Shown here: piece by piece, positions 47,520 to 61,677 of the stretch
How positions within the stretch are numbered: position 1 is the stretch's first letter
Layout of the letters: each line of letters starts with the position of its first letter
Assembly: GCA_014529385.2 (NCBI GenBank)
Contig: CM043942.1
Coordinates: 7,561,001 to 7,625,000 of the forward strand
DNA: 64,000 bases
Direction: 5' to 3'
Origin: Adiantum capillus-veneris
Lineage: Eukaryota; Streptophyta; Polypodiopsida; Polypodiales; Pteridaceae
The notes under the pieces: model-generated
Seen by the model: only the letters and a program-made list of their open reading frames with translations
Told to the model about the DNA's origin: nothing
Databases searched by the model: none
Made by a program: the position numbers and the translations under genes

Positions 47520-48076
47520 TGTGCGCTCCTTGCCGCACTGTCAAAGCAAGGGACTTGCCTAACACTGTGTGCGAGCCACAGACGGCTCCAAGCACACAAC
47601 TAGCTTAACTAGTAAGCTCAAAGAAAGCGATGGTGTGTCACTCACCGCTCTACGCTTGCTTCGTGGAGGATTCCTCGCCGCGAAGAAGAAGGAGCCACCG
47701 CTTCGCCGCGCTCAACCGCTTCGCCGCCGCCGTGCCGTCGTCGCAATGCTCAATCACACACACACACACACACAAGGAGGTGAAGAAGAAGAAGATGGAG
47801 ATGGAGATGGAGCAAGAGCACTCTTCTATTGCACAAATGAGAGAATGAATGAATTTTAGGTTTAGTTGGCTTTTATATGAGCTCACCCCATTCACACTTG
47901 GGCGCCCATGCTTAGCCAACTAATCCCTTGAATGTCCCAGTTAGAGTGCGCCTCTCATCAGCGATCACTCTTACCCTTTTCCTATTGGTCCGACAAGCCC
48001 GGTACCTGACTCTACCAAATACATAATACACGTCCGTCGTAGGTGATGGGGTGTCCGTGAGCTGTGAGGGTTAACA
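47520..48076 (-). mobile_element. Element B 5' LTR
   Basis: 557 bp, TGTGCGCTCC to GGGTTAACA, with TATATAAAAG box on the minus strand at 47871-47880. (AC)n is short here (47755-47774), which accounts for nearly all of the 108-bp length difference from the other LTR. Confidence 0.95.
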
Positions 48077-48893
48077 CCTAGCCAACCTGGTGATCAAAAT
48101 GTCGATCCATTTAGATGGATTAAAAAAAAAACACCAGCTTTTTAGAGTTGACAGTAGGTTGTGAACCATCAGTAATCATGCGACGTAGAGAATCCCCATG
48201 TTTGGGATTAAGACATTGCAGGAAGAAACAACCCACAGCTTCCTATTAAATTTGTGAAAAAAAATCATCCTCTTAGAGTAACAAGCCTTCGCAGCATAAA
48301 CATATAGCCATACAACAATTAAAAACGAATCAAAAAGAGGCAGTTGCCGGCCTGTGTTACTTGAGTTGAGAGCTCCATGCTTCGATGCAGTGGAGATTCA
48401 GATACGTAGTCACTAACTTTATGCAAACAAATAGAGTACAACCAAAGCTAAGTGAGGGGCAGAGATGCACCCTCACCTTTTAAATAGAGGAGGGAGGGAG
48501 GTTGCCATAACTTCATATCATGCACTTACCCAAGCGCAGGGAGATCTCTAGCAGAGATAGTGAGGTCACCTGCAAGGCGCAATGAAGAGGCAACCAGGAG
48601 TATTCAGAGTTGGGTTTCACCCGAGGTTTGTTGTACTGAGAAGGGCTACATCCCATGGTAGTGCCCATAGGCGGTGGGTTTTACTATAGTCCCAAGAGCC
48701 AAGTAAGCTCGGGAATACCCCCAGGTTAGGTGATACAATATGATGTGTGTGTGTGTGCCTTTAAAAAAATATATATACCACCGTCTTACCAAGCCTTTAG
48801 AAGTTATGAAGGTCCAAATCCCATAGTGGAGACTCAAACACTTTGAAGCTTTTTTTTTTAAAGGAAAGGAAATTAGGAATTTATTAAGTAATC
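48077..48893 (-). repeat. Flanking repeat copy 2, second part
   Basis: Resumes at CCTAGCCAACC exactly where copy 1 continues (about 23327) and runs to TTTATTAAGTAATCACAATG before (TG)n at 48899. Together with 33170-34549 it makes a full second copy. Confidence 0.88.
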
Positions 48894-49156
48894 ACAATGT
48901 GTGTGTGTGTGTGTGTGTATGTGTGTGTGCGTGCGCACATGCCATCACGAGGCTGCAAGTCTCATGTTCACACATACACATCTCACGTTACTACTTGGCC
49001 ACCAGTGTGCCCTGCAACATCAAGGCATGCGAATGGAGATATAGAGACAGAGACATTTTTCCCGTAACAGTGCCAGGCATTGAGTACGAATGCAAACACA
49101 CACGCACACACATAGAGAGACTTTATTTCGACGATTGTCCTAGGCACTAAGTGCGA

Positions 49157-49201
<45 letters not shown>

Positions 49202-49623
49202 TCTTGTTGCCTATTACAGGCTCATGCCATGTGCATGCTACTTCACACACACACACACACACACACACATGGTTAGGCATAGGCCGGAGGTGTTGCCGCC
49301 GCAGAGGGGAAGTGAGACAGAGAGGGAGCTATTATGCTGCTTCAAAATTGGAAAGAAATAAAATGATATATTAGTGTCTTCATGTTAATGCTCCAAATTG
49401 AAAAGAAACAAAATGATAATATTAATGTCTTCATGCAATGAAATGATCGTGAGATGTTTCAAAAGAATCGGCATTTTTTGATTTTTTACTCTGTTTTCTT
49501 AAATTCTCCAAGGAAACTTTTCCTTCTTTCCCTCGCTTCAACCGGCTGTTTATATTTTTCAACCGGTTCAAGGCTAAGTTGAGGGCACTTTTCCCAAACA
49601 TTGAGACAAAAAGACACACACAA

Positions 49624-49673
<50 letters not shown>

Positions 49674-50277
49674 GAGGGAGATTCTTCTTAGTTCTAGCCA
49701 GAGGGGAAGAAGAAGAAGAAGAAGAAAAGGAGAGAAATGAAATGACATACTAACGTATTCAAGAGGCCGACCTATGATATCAAACCATTACAAACTATTG
49801 AATCTGATACCATGTCTAGGTACAAAAAAAATTTAAAAATGTGACTATAAGTGCTACTAGCAATAACTGAGATGAAATTGTGTGTGTGTGTGTGTGTGTG
49901 TTTGTGTGTGTGTATGAAAATCCCCTCATGATTGAACCATACTTAGCCAATTGTATTAAATAACAATATTTTTAAAACAAGATGTCATAAACCTCAATTA
50001 TCTTTTCATATAGACCAATACAACATTCTGTATCCCATGGATAATACAGTCATTTAGATCAAAGATTTAGTCTTTGATCATTACAATCTGATATCTTATT
50101 GTTGTATCTTTGTGTGTCCACCCTTTGGGATGAGCTTCCACTACATTTACATAGAGAAGGAGGACCAGTTGTAATATTGGACTATCTTTTGTTATCACTG
50201 CAATTGTCATTGTAATCCCAAGGAAAGAATCTCTTACCCATCACCATCCAAGAAACACAAACCTATCAGAAATGGCA
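48894..50277. repeat. Microsatellite-rich repeats
   Basis: (TG)n 48899-48929, (AC)n 49158-49199 and 49244-49269, (AG)n 49628-49667, (TG)n 49881-49912. Between them a word near GAAATAAAATGATATATTA recurs in degenerate form (49350, 49403, 49735) and again at 54823 and 55115. No gene seen. Confidence 0.7.
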
Positions 50278-52041
50278 TTACTTGGGAAGACAGGTGTCAA
50301 CGAATCCCTCCCCTTGTTATTGGTGTAAAAAATTACAACAAAAACTAACAACATAACATAGATCAAAGTAAGTTTAAAGAATGAGCCATATATTTACGGT
50401 ATTGTAAATGTCATTTAATACCCCAAAAAATCGGGCAGCATCTCCTTTGGAATTTGAATCAATTTTCAAAAAATCCAATCAAAATGCCGTCTCATCCGAG
50501 ACCCTCACATGAGGATTAAGGCCCTTTTGTTTAAACCATTGGGGTGTTTTCAAAGTAAAATACTAACACTAATTTCAAAAGTTATGCTTCTCTTCAATAA
50601 AAAACATTTTATGTTTCCTTTATCATCAGCAGTGGTGTGGTGTCATTCCATGGTTTATCATCAACAGTGGTGTGGTGTCATTCCCATGGAGATGTAGTTA
50701 AGAGTCATAGAAAAGGCCATCATTCCATCAACCAATTATTGTCATCACCAATTACTCAATCATATGTTTACTCACTATAGAGCAAATAATACTAAGATAA
50801 TTGCAGTCCCAAACCATGTAAGAAAATTTAAAAATTGTCGTTCAATGTATCAAAACTAGAACTGTTGGTGTTCTCCAAAAATCAACATTAAGCTGCCAGA
50901 TATTGTGTCGCCCTAGGTCATCAGAGTCACATAGGTCAATGTTGTTTCATCCCACAAAAAAGCCAACAAATTTTCGTCCAAAAATTCAATCCAATGTCAT
51001 CTCGACCAAGACCTCCACATAGTTCTAAGAGAGGAAAGTATCAAAAAATAGCTTATGGTTATGAGCTCACCAACATATACTTACCTTGATTGAAGTTAAC
51101 ATGTCCATTGTATTAGACGTTCATCTACATTATCTAATGTAAAGTATCTATCAAAAGGGATTGTAAACTCCATGAATCTACATACACTAGAGTTTCAACT
51201 CCAAATCAGCAAATATTTTTTACAATCAAAGAAGGTAGCAAGCATGTTGCATCACTACCGCTTCTCGCATTAAAGCTCTCCAAAAAGTGAAAATTTGGGC
51301 GGCATCTCCTTTGTATAATGGATGATTTTATAAAATTCCACTCACTGCCATCTCTATCGAGACCCTCACATGAGGTTTAAGGCTCAACATCACATATCAA
51401 ATGTCTTTAGCTAGGGTTAAATGAAAAAACCAAATCTCCCTGCACCTGGGCCTTACCACGTGTCTATGTGTGCTTATGAATTGCATGTTTATGTGTCATA
51501 TCACCCAAAAGTTCATAGTAAAAAAACCCAGTTTTTATGTGTCATATCAACCTAAAGCTGATACTCAACCATCACGTACCAACCCTAGAAAAAAATACTT
51601 CAACATGACAAACTTAACCATTAACCATGAGAATTATTGTATTAAAACAACTATTATTTGTATCATATATCTATGTGTGTGTGTGTGTGTACCGAGTAGC
51701 TGCCAGGTCATCTAGTTTTCATGATGTTGCTCAAAATCCAGTCGATTGGGGATTCTATCATGTGCTAACTATTGTATTTAGATCACAGTATGTTGATAAT
51801 GCAGTGTATTAACAACACTAATTCATCGATTCACGAGGAACTATATTTCAAGAATATTTATAATTACTTGAGTTTTGCTTATTCAAATACACATGTACTG
51901 AGTAGGTACGATGTACCTACCTGAAGACCAATGTGTTGAGCTTTTCGCATAATCCTGTTGTCGAAGCGTAGGTTAAGCACTTGTCTTTGTTCATAATCCT
52001 CCCCATAGGTAGGATTTTCCGTTGCCTTCGATTGTAGATGA

Positions 52042-52121
<80 letters not shown>

Positions 52122-52450
52122 TTTCTATGTATTAAGCAACCAAGTCGATGCCAAAGGGGGGTCGCTTTCAAAGCACCTGTGTGTGTGTGTGTGTGTTTCT
52201 ATGTGGGTGTGTGGGTAAATGAAGCAAACTGTGAGAGCCACACGCACGTGCGGGCCGATGCAGAGGGCAATGATGCTGTACCAAACATGCGAAGGTAGAA
52301 TATACAAGGGAAGCCAGGAGCAAAACTTACAGATACTACAAATACTGAATCGAATTGTCTACGAGACAGGGAGTGAGGAGAAAAAACATGAAAGCCTTGC
52401 TCAAGAAACCTAGGGGTGGGTTGAGCAGATATGGGCGACTGTCAGAACTG
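50278..52450 (+). repeat. Large tandem duplication, unit 1
   Basis: Starts ACTTGGGAAGACAGGTGTCA and matches unit 2 from 52452 over long blocks, for example TTGTTATTGGTGT, the (TG)n tract, and ATTAAGCAACCAAGTCGATG. It contains about 350 bp (51691-52045) not found in unit 2, lying between two (TG)n tracts. No credible gene. Confidence 0.85.
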
Positions 52451-52451
52451 T

Positions 52452-54250
<1,799 letters not shown>

Positions 54251-54710
54251 GGCGACAGTCGGTGATCGATGTGTAGTGAGGCGATCAAAGGTTATGAGGG
54301 CAGAACCTACGAGGAGGGATTACGTATGTAGTGAGCCAAGATGATGGGCACACGGGTTGATTAGAATCCCGGTTAAGGGTGAGCACAAATAGTAAGTTGT
54401 TGGTAGGAGAGAGTAATCAACATCTAAATGTGGCTAGTGGCCAAGAGGACAAGCTTACACAATAAATACTCCAGCATGTGTGTGGGTGGAAATTCCTATA
54501 GGTCAGCAAGGTGGCACTAGCAAATGCATGTGATCATTAATAACGGAGCATGACTTGCTTAAAGGCGAGCATGTGTAGGTGTATGCGGGTATATATGATT
54601 TTCAATTAAAGAGTGTTTAGAGCTAGGTAAATGCCAAGTCCAAAACTACGCAGAATAGTGCGGCAAGTCAATAAGTATGAGAGAATGGGACATTATCTTC
54701 TACCCATGAG

Positions 54711-54743
<33 letters not shown>

Positions 54744-55012
54744 TGAGAGAGAGAGAGAGAGAGAGATGCATAGGAGGGAGACTCCTATTAATGCTTAAAA
54801 TTTTGAAGTGGATTGCCACACAAGAGAAATAAATGATATATTAACGTACTCAAGAGGCCAAAATGACCTATGAGACCAAACCATCAGTTCTCCATCTCTC
54901 TGTGTCTTCCTATCAATACTCTACCTTTTTCTTAATATAAATTTGATACCATAACTGGGTACCAAAAAATTATAAAGTGAAGCCAGAAGTGCTACTAGCT
55001 AGGACTAATCTG

Positions 55013-55056
<44 letters not shown>

Positions 55057-55225
55057 AGAAGAAGAAGAAGAAGTTTTAACGTCGTAGGATGCATGAAAAT
55101 TGTTGCCATATGAAAGAAATGAAATGATATATTAACATATTCAAGAGGCCAAAATGACCTATGAGACCAAACCATTAGTTCTCCATCTCTTTGTGTCTTC
55201 CTACCTAGCTCGAACTGAGCTGGAA

Positions 55226-55285
<60 letters not shown>

Positions 55286-55355
55286 ATAGTATAAGTTTGC
55301 ATAGACACGAAGAAAGGACGCATCATCTCTACAGACAAGCTAAAATGCATCAAGA

Positions 55356-55394
<39 letters not shown>

Positions 55395-55427
55395 AATGTA
55401 GGCCTTATGTAGGGCATGCCTACGCAC
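54251..55427. repeat. Further microsatellite repeats
   Basis: (TG)n then (AG)n 54713-54765, (AG)n then (GAA)n 55017-55073, (AG)n 55231-55283, (TC)n 55362-55393. The block AAGAGGCCAAAATGACCTATGA occurs near 54855 and 55145. Nothing codes. Confidence 0.8.
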
Positions 55428-56364
55428 TGTTAGAGTGTTAGCGGCTGGACACACCCAACGGAGGATGATTGCCCGACAGGATATTATATTTTGTAATTAT
55501 TCTTTAATTGAGAAAAACTGTCATTTCACCTTTGTAAATTGTGGGGCTTGCAGAAGCTTCTAGATTGTAACCCATTCTTGACATTTAAACTAAGTGAATG
55601 GTTAAATTGGAACATTAGGGTTTGAGATTGTAAGGTATTCATACCACTTTTGACCTCAATGAAAAAAACCCTTTTGTCATTTTATAAGTTTTGTATGTGT
55701 GAGTGAGCGTACTATGTGTATGAGAGAGAGTGAGAGTTTTATCTTGATGCTACGCGCACACCGGTGGTCAGAATTGAGTGCGGAGAAGTGCAGCATATTG
55801 CCCCCAAAGAGAGCTACGCACCAACACCTACATTGCGTGTGTACGATCTGGCTTTGCGAGCTCAATCCACGAGCTATATCTGGTGGTTCGGTGAGCATAC
55901 GTTGTCTGTTTTCCCATTTTAGCATATCCACGCGTTCGTATTGAGTAGAGCTACACATTAGGCACTTTAGTTTTCGGAAACAACGACCTGCAAATTTCGA
56001 CTAGACATCCTACGTGATTTTGCACCTGGTGTTTAGGGTTGGGGTTTTGGTTCATGGACCTTAGGGAGAGCGACCTATTGGTGTTAATAGGGTTTCCTTC
56101 AAGTTCAGTAGCATTTCGAGAACGTTTGATGGGTATTTGGCTCTTGAAAGCGTTGAAGGAAATCTCCTCTTATGTACTCCTGAAGGCTGTAGCTTAGACA
56201 TTGGGTAGAGACCTCTGTAGGAAGTAGCCTAGAGTCGGTCAAGTGTAGGTTGACACCCTATGCTTGCTTCCACGCACCTGCGGGTCGAGCTTTGTCCTTG
56301 GCTGACAAATCTTGTTAGGTGAGTTCTCGTTGTGCTGATGTCCATCGCAGCGTATCCGCCAACA
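55428..56364 (+). mobile_element. Element C 5' LTR
   Basis: From about TGTTAGAGTG to GTATCCGCCAACA, 937 bp. The end is fixed by the primer site; the start is a best fit. The inner part is related to the LTRs at 1538 and 19017 (block GAGTAGAGCTACACATTAG). Confidence 0.7.
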
Positions 56365-56365
56365 T

Positions 56366-56383
56366 TGGCGCTGTTTGCCGGGG
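56366..56383 (+). promoter_or_regulatory. Primer binding site, tRNA-Asp type
   Basis: TGGCGCTGTTTGCCGGGG: the complement of tRNA-Asp with one substitution and one extra T. Confidence 0.75.
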
Positions 56384-56903
56384 ACGAAATTCCTAGGTAG
56401 GTGAGCGAGACTAGTCCTTGAGGATAGGGATTCTTTGGCTTGCTAGAGTGTTGTTTTACATTTAGATAGGATCAGAGGGTGGAGGACTCTCTAGGTCTTA
56501 GGAGGAGTCTAGGGAGCGAGTGTCTGACCTAGATCCTTCGACTTAGGTAGACTCAGGTTGACTTAGATAGGTATTAGTTAAGTTGTAGTGTAGAGATTAG
56601 GAGTTGGAGTGGTAGAGGCGGTGAAAGAATAGCTTGAGAGTCCGGAGAAGCCAGGAAGCAAACCGAGACACCAATATCACCATCTCACATGATGAGTAGG
56701 AGTAGGGTAAGTAGGACATCATGATTTATGATCTGGAGCACTTCATGCATGTTATATTTGCTGTTAGGCTCATCAAAGGGTTCTAAAAGATGGAAAAGAG
56801 TGTTTAGAAGCTGAAGTGAAGTTCAAAAGTTTCTGTGAGTATTTCTGAGAGAGCTGCACAGCATAGAAAGTACTTTTGTCAGAAGAAAATTAATTTTAAG
56901 CCA

Positions 56904-56931
56904 GTAGACATCCTACACGTAGGATGTCTAC
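56904..56931. repeat. Leader palindrome R1
   Basis: 13-bp arms GTAGACATCCTAC and GTAGGATGTCTAC around AC. Confidence 0.9.
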
Positions 56932-57348
56932 AGGGTGTTCTAGTGTGAATTTTAGAAATCTGAGTTGACCAGTGTGTTTAGAAGGTAGGTTTTACCCTAT
57001 TTTCGCCTGGAAAGTGGAAGTTTGACCATATCTTGACAGGATAAGGCCAAAAGAAAGAAAATTGCCAGACATCCTACCCAAATTGTGCCAAGGCATTATT
57101 TTAAGACCAAAACCATAGGATGGCTGCATGAGCATGATCTACATGATTTACTGAGTGCATGAGAAAGGTTTCATCTCAATTGGGTGAGAAAATTGGGTTT
57201 TAAGCAGACTTTAGCATTTTTTACTGAAAACGGCTAGGATAGCTAAAATTGGGGTCTTTTGAAATCCAAATTAAAATCTAAGCATAGCACTGGGTTGTTG
57301 ACATCAGGGGAAGCTGTGGCTCAAGTTTGGGGTCAAACAGATCATTTA

Positions 57349-57370
57349 GACATCCTACACGTAGGATGTG
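57349..57370. repeat. Leader palindrome R2
   Basis: Arms GACATCCTAC and GTAGGATGTG around AC, with the outermost pair mismatched. Confidence 0.8.
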
Positions 57371-57471
57371 TTCTGTGTGATTTAGCACTCCAAATCCAAC
57401 TTTGAGCATACCAAAGTGATCGGCACCTTAAAAGGAGTCTGTGGTTTGCATTTGAAGCAATTTTGAGCAGT

Positions 57472-57497
57472 TAGACATGCTATGTGTAGTATGTCTA
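57472..57497. repeat. Leader palindrome R3
   Basis: Arms TAGACATGCTAT and GTAGTATGTCTA around GT. Its two deviations would both be G-U pairs in RNA. Confidence 0.78.
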
Positions 57498-57747
57498 CTG
57501 CATGAAATTGAAGTCAAAAACTGACTGTAGGGATAGCAGGGTGTTGTATAACCTGAGGCAAGCCTTCTAGTCAATTTTGGTCCAAATTGGAGTTGATTTG
57601 ATTGGTCAGGACCAACATCAGGCTGCTGGAATAGAATTTCTGATCAATTGACCAGCTTATAGGTGTCCATATCAAAAAGTAAAAATAGATGTGGACTCAG
57701 CACATCAAGGGGAATCTATAGTGTAAAATCCATCCAAAACAGAGCAG

Positions 57748-57775
57748 GTAGACATCCTATGCGTAGGATGTCTAC
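57748..57775. repeat. Leader palindrome R4
   Basis: Arms GTAGACATCCTAT and GTAGGATGTCTAC around GC, with one T-G pair. Followed by AGGGG, as R1 is by AGGGT. Confidence 0.88.
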
Positions 57776-58181
57776 AGGGGCTTAGTGAAGTGAAAATCTG
57801 ACTGGGGACATAGAGTGATGTTCCAATTGACTTAAGAGTTCTAGAACTTCTTTCAGAAGTGAAATTGGACCTTGTTTGACCTTTTGACAGAGCAAAGACT
57901 GAATTAAGACTTTCCCTGTAAACTGAAAAACATTCGAGTGAAGTACAGTTCCAGATTAGAAGACTTAATCAAGAACATCCGAAGTGTATAAAATACAGTA
58001 GTGGTTGAGGTTAACCCTCCAGTTATACCAATCATTACTAAGACCAACTCTAGTGGTTAAATGCTTTGATTCGATTGCCGAAATTAAACGCTTGTGTACA
58101 TGTATATTTAGCGGCAAGGCAAGAAGTTGTGTGGAAACTGATCCTTTGCCAGGTGAGTGATTGGATTTTTGATAAATTGCA

Positions 58182-58679
58182 TTGCTAAGTTTGATGAATT
58201 TAAGATCAGGAAGACACATTCCTAAAGATCAAAAAGTGGCAGGTGATCATGGTAGCTTAGTGTCCACCGAGGAGAGTGTAACTCAGGCAAGGCTAGATCA
58301 ATTACCACCGATCATTGAGGAGCGCAGTGATACTGACACTTCATCAGATAAGTCCTTCTTCATGATGGGTAGTCAACATCCAGGAGGTTTCTCCGAGGAA
58401 GGACCAATGCTAGGAGGAAGTACCTCCCAAAACCCTTTAAACGATGCCAAGTTCACTATAATCTTCTTAGAAGGAACAAACTGTAGGGGGGCCTTAGTTT
58501 ATTTTGACTATCGGGGACGCAAGTGTATTTGTATAGAAGAAAGACCTGCTCAAATACTGGAGATAATTCGAGTCTATGATGATGGAGATAGATTTCGAGA
58601 CGAAAAGGGGAACCACTATCTGATATTTAGTAACCCTGAGGATTACAACAGATATGGTTATCTAGCCGCACGAGGCTAA
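58182..58679 (+). CDS. Element C gag N-terminal part
   Basis: 165 codons. A second ATG gives MNLRSGRHI, a start typical of plant gypsy gag proteins, so translation may begin at 58194. The remainder is Ser/Glu-rich, then a compact part (ALVYFDYRGRKCICIEE, VYDDGDRFRDEKGNHY) that I cannot assign. It ends in TAA at 58677; more gag follows in other frames. Confidence 0.6.
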   Translation: MLSLMNLRSGRHIPKDQKVAGDHGSLVSTEESVTQARLDQLPPIIEERSDTDTSSDKSFFMMGSQHPGGFSEEGPMLGGSTSQNPLNDAKFTIIFLEGTNCRGALVYFDYRGRKCICIEERPAQILEIIRVYDDGDRFRDEKGNHYLIFSNPEDYNRYGYLAARG

Positions 58680-59605
58680 GAGATTTACAAGAACCACTAC
58701 TCTATTCACAGTATCAAGGCGAGAGTAAGCCAAAAACTCAAGAGTCGACAGAGCCTGGAATACAACCCATAGAACGAGTTCGAAGAGATGAACCACCTCT
58801 TGCAAAAACCATCAGAAATTATGGCTTAGGGGCACCTCTCGGAGAGGAACCCTCCCACTACCAAAGGCCAGAGGAGGTATATCGCGTAGGACGAGGAGAA
58901 CCAATGATGAGATTGTAGCGCATCGTAGAATTAGACCTTCTCAGGTGCAAAAATGGGTAAACAAGAAATACACGAGAAACAAAGATCCTAGGGATCATGT
59001 AGCAGCCTTTGTGCGTGTAATTAGAATTGAAGAGGTGTTAGACTTCCCTACCCAATTTGCAGGGTTCGGACTTACCCTAGAGGAGGATGCTGCTACTTGG
59101 TTTGACTCTGTGGAGCGTAGAGACTTTTGAGTCTATGGACAAGGTGTTTGACCAGTTTATTGAGGAATTCTCACAAAGGGGGATAGCTCATAATACAGTC
59201 TCACAAATCCATTAATTCAAACAGAAAGAGGGGGAATCTGTGCGAAATCCAACCCTACGACTAAAAACATGTGTGAAGTTCTGCCCTGTGGAAGAGCTGC
59301 CAACTCAGTCCAGACTTATGCTTATATTTATTCAAGGACTAAGGAGCGTAGATCTCCAGAAATACTTACATATGAAGAGGAGCATGACATTAAATGAGTT
59401 AACTAAGGAGGCTCTTTACCTTGTAGACAATTGTGTGGTCTACAAGGAGGGTGAATTCAAGGATCTTGATGACGATTCATCCTCACAACAAAGTGGAAGC
59501 AAGTCCGCTAAGACAACACCGAAAGGAGAAGTAGCTGTAAGCCAGGAGCAGCTCGTGGAGGAAGTGCTAAAAAAAATTAATATGTATGTCAAGCCTCAGG
59601 CTTAA
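58680..59605 (+). pseudogene. Element C gag core
   Basis: Broken pieces of a retrotransposon gag domain: DPRDHVAAFVRVIRIEEV and FGLTLEEDAATWFDSVERR (58985-59130, closed by TGA). Next, in a shifted frame, are KVFDQFIEEFSQRGIAHN, KQKEGESVR and LIFIQGLRSVDLQKYL (59240-59400). The ORF ends at 59605 after SQEQLVEEVLKKINMY. This is the capsid-forming part that element A has lost. Confidence 0.75.
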
Positions 59606-59737
59606 CAGCCAAAGTGGTGTTCTATTGAACAAAAATGGATAAACCATGTGACGGAGGAATGTTATTATAAAAAGGGATATGTGAGAGAGCGACCATATGC
59701 TCCCTAGGCTCAGGTAGCATCTCCTCAACTTCCACCG

Positions 59738-60769
59738 ATGCCTAGGTATCAAGCAGACAACCTATCAGGACCTGTAGGTGTAGAAAGACCACAACCAGTA
59801 TTGGGGCAACAACCACCCCTACCAGGATTACAACCAGTCGGCATAAGATGCACACCAACAGTGAACGAACCAGAAGAGAAGGCTTTGGTACCTATGCATG
59901 CATATTACGAAGATTCCAATGGATATGCTGCAAATCCTGTCTATTATCCACTGGAAGAACCCCCAACACCAGAACCTTGGAGCATGATGGGAAGTGCAGG
60001 ACCACTAACAGCTGCACAGGCAGCAGGAGAAGGAAGGTATAGCTTGGATGAACGAACACTGTTGTTCATGGCCAACGGAGGCATGGGCGGTCAGAGACAT
60101 GCATACCAACAAAGAGGAGCTCCTCAACTGCCTAAGGGACCCTGCTACAAGTGTGGTGGAGACCATTGGCTAAGAGACTGTCCTCATGATGAAATCATTA
60201 GAGTCAACGCATATTGCACCGAGTGTGGAATTACTCATTTGATTTCTGATTTCCCTAAGAACCCGAGCAAAGGAGCAAAAACTACCTTGAACATGCTGGA
60301 AGTAGTGCCTTCCAGTGGAGGGTCAGAAAACGAGACAGTAATACCTATTCAGGCAGTGACACGAGCCCAAGCTCAAAGAATGACAAATGAACCCATAATT
60401 GAAGAGCCAAAGACCGATGCCCCAAGTGCAGAAATGAAAAATCATAGAAGCACTTGGAAAGCTAGAAAGACGCGTATGAAAGCTAGGAGAGAACGAGAGC
60501 AAACGGCTCTATCCGAGGAGTTAAAACACACAAAGGATGTATTAGAGCGGTTAGAGGATCTAACTAGTCTAAGCTCACACACTGCGGCAACCATAGGGCC
60601 CAAGGAAATAGTAGAACCCAAAAGTGCAGGATCAAGAGGATCAGTGTTGGCAGAAAAAGCAAATAAGCAGTTAGACGCACTTTTAAAAGCATACAAAGCT
60701 AGACTCAAAAACAACCAAACCCAAGAGCAAAGATGGATGACTTATCCATATGCAGAAATAGAAAAATAG
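59738..60769 (+). CDS. Element C zinc-knuckle ORF
   Basis: 343 codons. The Pro-rich start (VERPQPVLGQQPPLPGLQP) is followed by knuckles CYKCGGDHWLRDC near residue 137 and CTECGITHLISDF near 159. In the second, Phe stands where the last Cys should be. After NMLEVVPSSGG come an Arg/Lys-rich helix (KARKTRMKARREREQ) and a coiled coil. The layout parallels B residues 440-620. Stop TAG at 60767. Confidence 0.75.
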   Translation: MPRYQADNLSGPVGVERPQPVLGQQPPLPGLQPVGIRCTPTVNEPEEKALVPMHAYYEDSNGYAANPVYYPLEEPPTPEPWSMMGSAGPLTAAQAAGEGRYSLDERTLLFMANGGMGGQRHAYQQRGAPQLPKGPCYKCGGDHWLRDCPHDEIIRVNAYCTECGITHLISDFPKNPSKGAKTTLNMLEVVPSSGGSENETVIPIQAVTRAQAQRMTNEPIIEEPKTDAPSAEMKNHRSTWKARKTRMKARREREQTALSEELKHTKDVLERLEDLTSLSSHTAATIGPKEIVEPKSAGSRGSVLAEKANKQLDALLKAYKARLKNNQTQEQRWMTYPYAEIEK

Positions 60770-60827
60770 AGGTTGGAAATGTGTCGAAAGATGATTGAAA
60801 CAACCCAATCCTTGATAGAAAACCCGC

Positions 60828-61656
60828 TTGGTAACTTGCAAGTTGGCACGAAGTACCAGCTCCAACCTCTATCAAACCAACTTTAGAGAAACAAGTAGAC
60901 ACGAAGGAGAGACTCACGACTCCTCTGAGTTTAGGAGAGAACCTATCATAGTGCCAAATACAACAGATGAGACAATTGATGGTTTCCAGCCTAAAACATT
61001 GGTAGAAATGGGTAAGGATTGTAACAATCTAGATGACCTATGGAAGCAAATCCGTGACGCCAACGAAGCTAATAAGGTGATCCACCAAATAAATAGCACG
61101 AGAAAGGAGAAAAATGAGATCTTACCTCCCATTGAACAATTTTGAGGCAATATCACAAATGAACTTTGATATGCATTCACAAGGGGGAGACCAGGGATCA
61201 ATTAGTTCGGGGCACAACCAACCAGACTCTCTAAAAACTCTACCCTCTTACCTAGTGGAGTATGAAGCTAAGTCTCAGGTGAGAGCAATCCTATCTCAAA
61301 GACTTTCTTCCAACAGAGTGATGGATTCACAAGGGTTGATTGAGTTATTGTCCACCCCTGTGACATGCACAATCACATTAGTCGAACTCCTGAGGTTACG
61401 GCCAAACACGTGGACCACCGTAGGCAAATGCTTAGAAAAATTTGGAGTAAAAGACCCCACCTCGAAGCTTCAAGAAGGGATGAGAGAATTGGACAAGCCT
61501 CAACTAAACACTAGGCCAGTACCTTTAAACAAGGTTGGAGAATATTGTGAGGGAGAAGATGGAAATACCACACTACCAATAGAATTCCGAGGAGTAGTTT
61601 CCAAAGCTATTCTTGACAGTGGAGCAGGAGTCGCTATCGCCACCAAGGAAATCTGA
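60828..61656 (+). pseudogene. Element C pre-protease and protease start
   Basis: Two overlapping frames: 60828-61145, then 61114-61656. The second holds SRLTLVELLRLRPNTW-like text, the conserved lead-in NKVGEYCEGEDGN and the active site ILDSGAGVAIATKE. A TGA follows at 61654, after which the same frame continues as the next piece. DSG is the usual form, where A and B have DGG. Confidence 0.72.
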
Positions 61657-61677
61657 AAAAAGTGGGGAAAACCGGCT

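Larger units (their letters stand above)
56384..58181 (+). mobile_element. Element C long 5' leader
   Basis: About 1.8 kb without a credible ORF. Carries palindromes at 56904, 57349, 57472 and 57748 and a half copy near 57067. A strong splice-donor-like CAG/GTGAGT lies at 58150-58158, shortly before gag. Confidence 0.7.
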
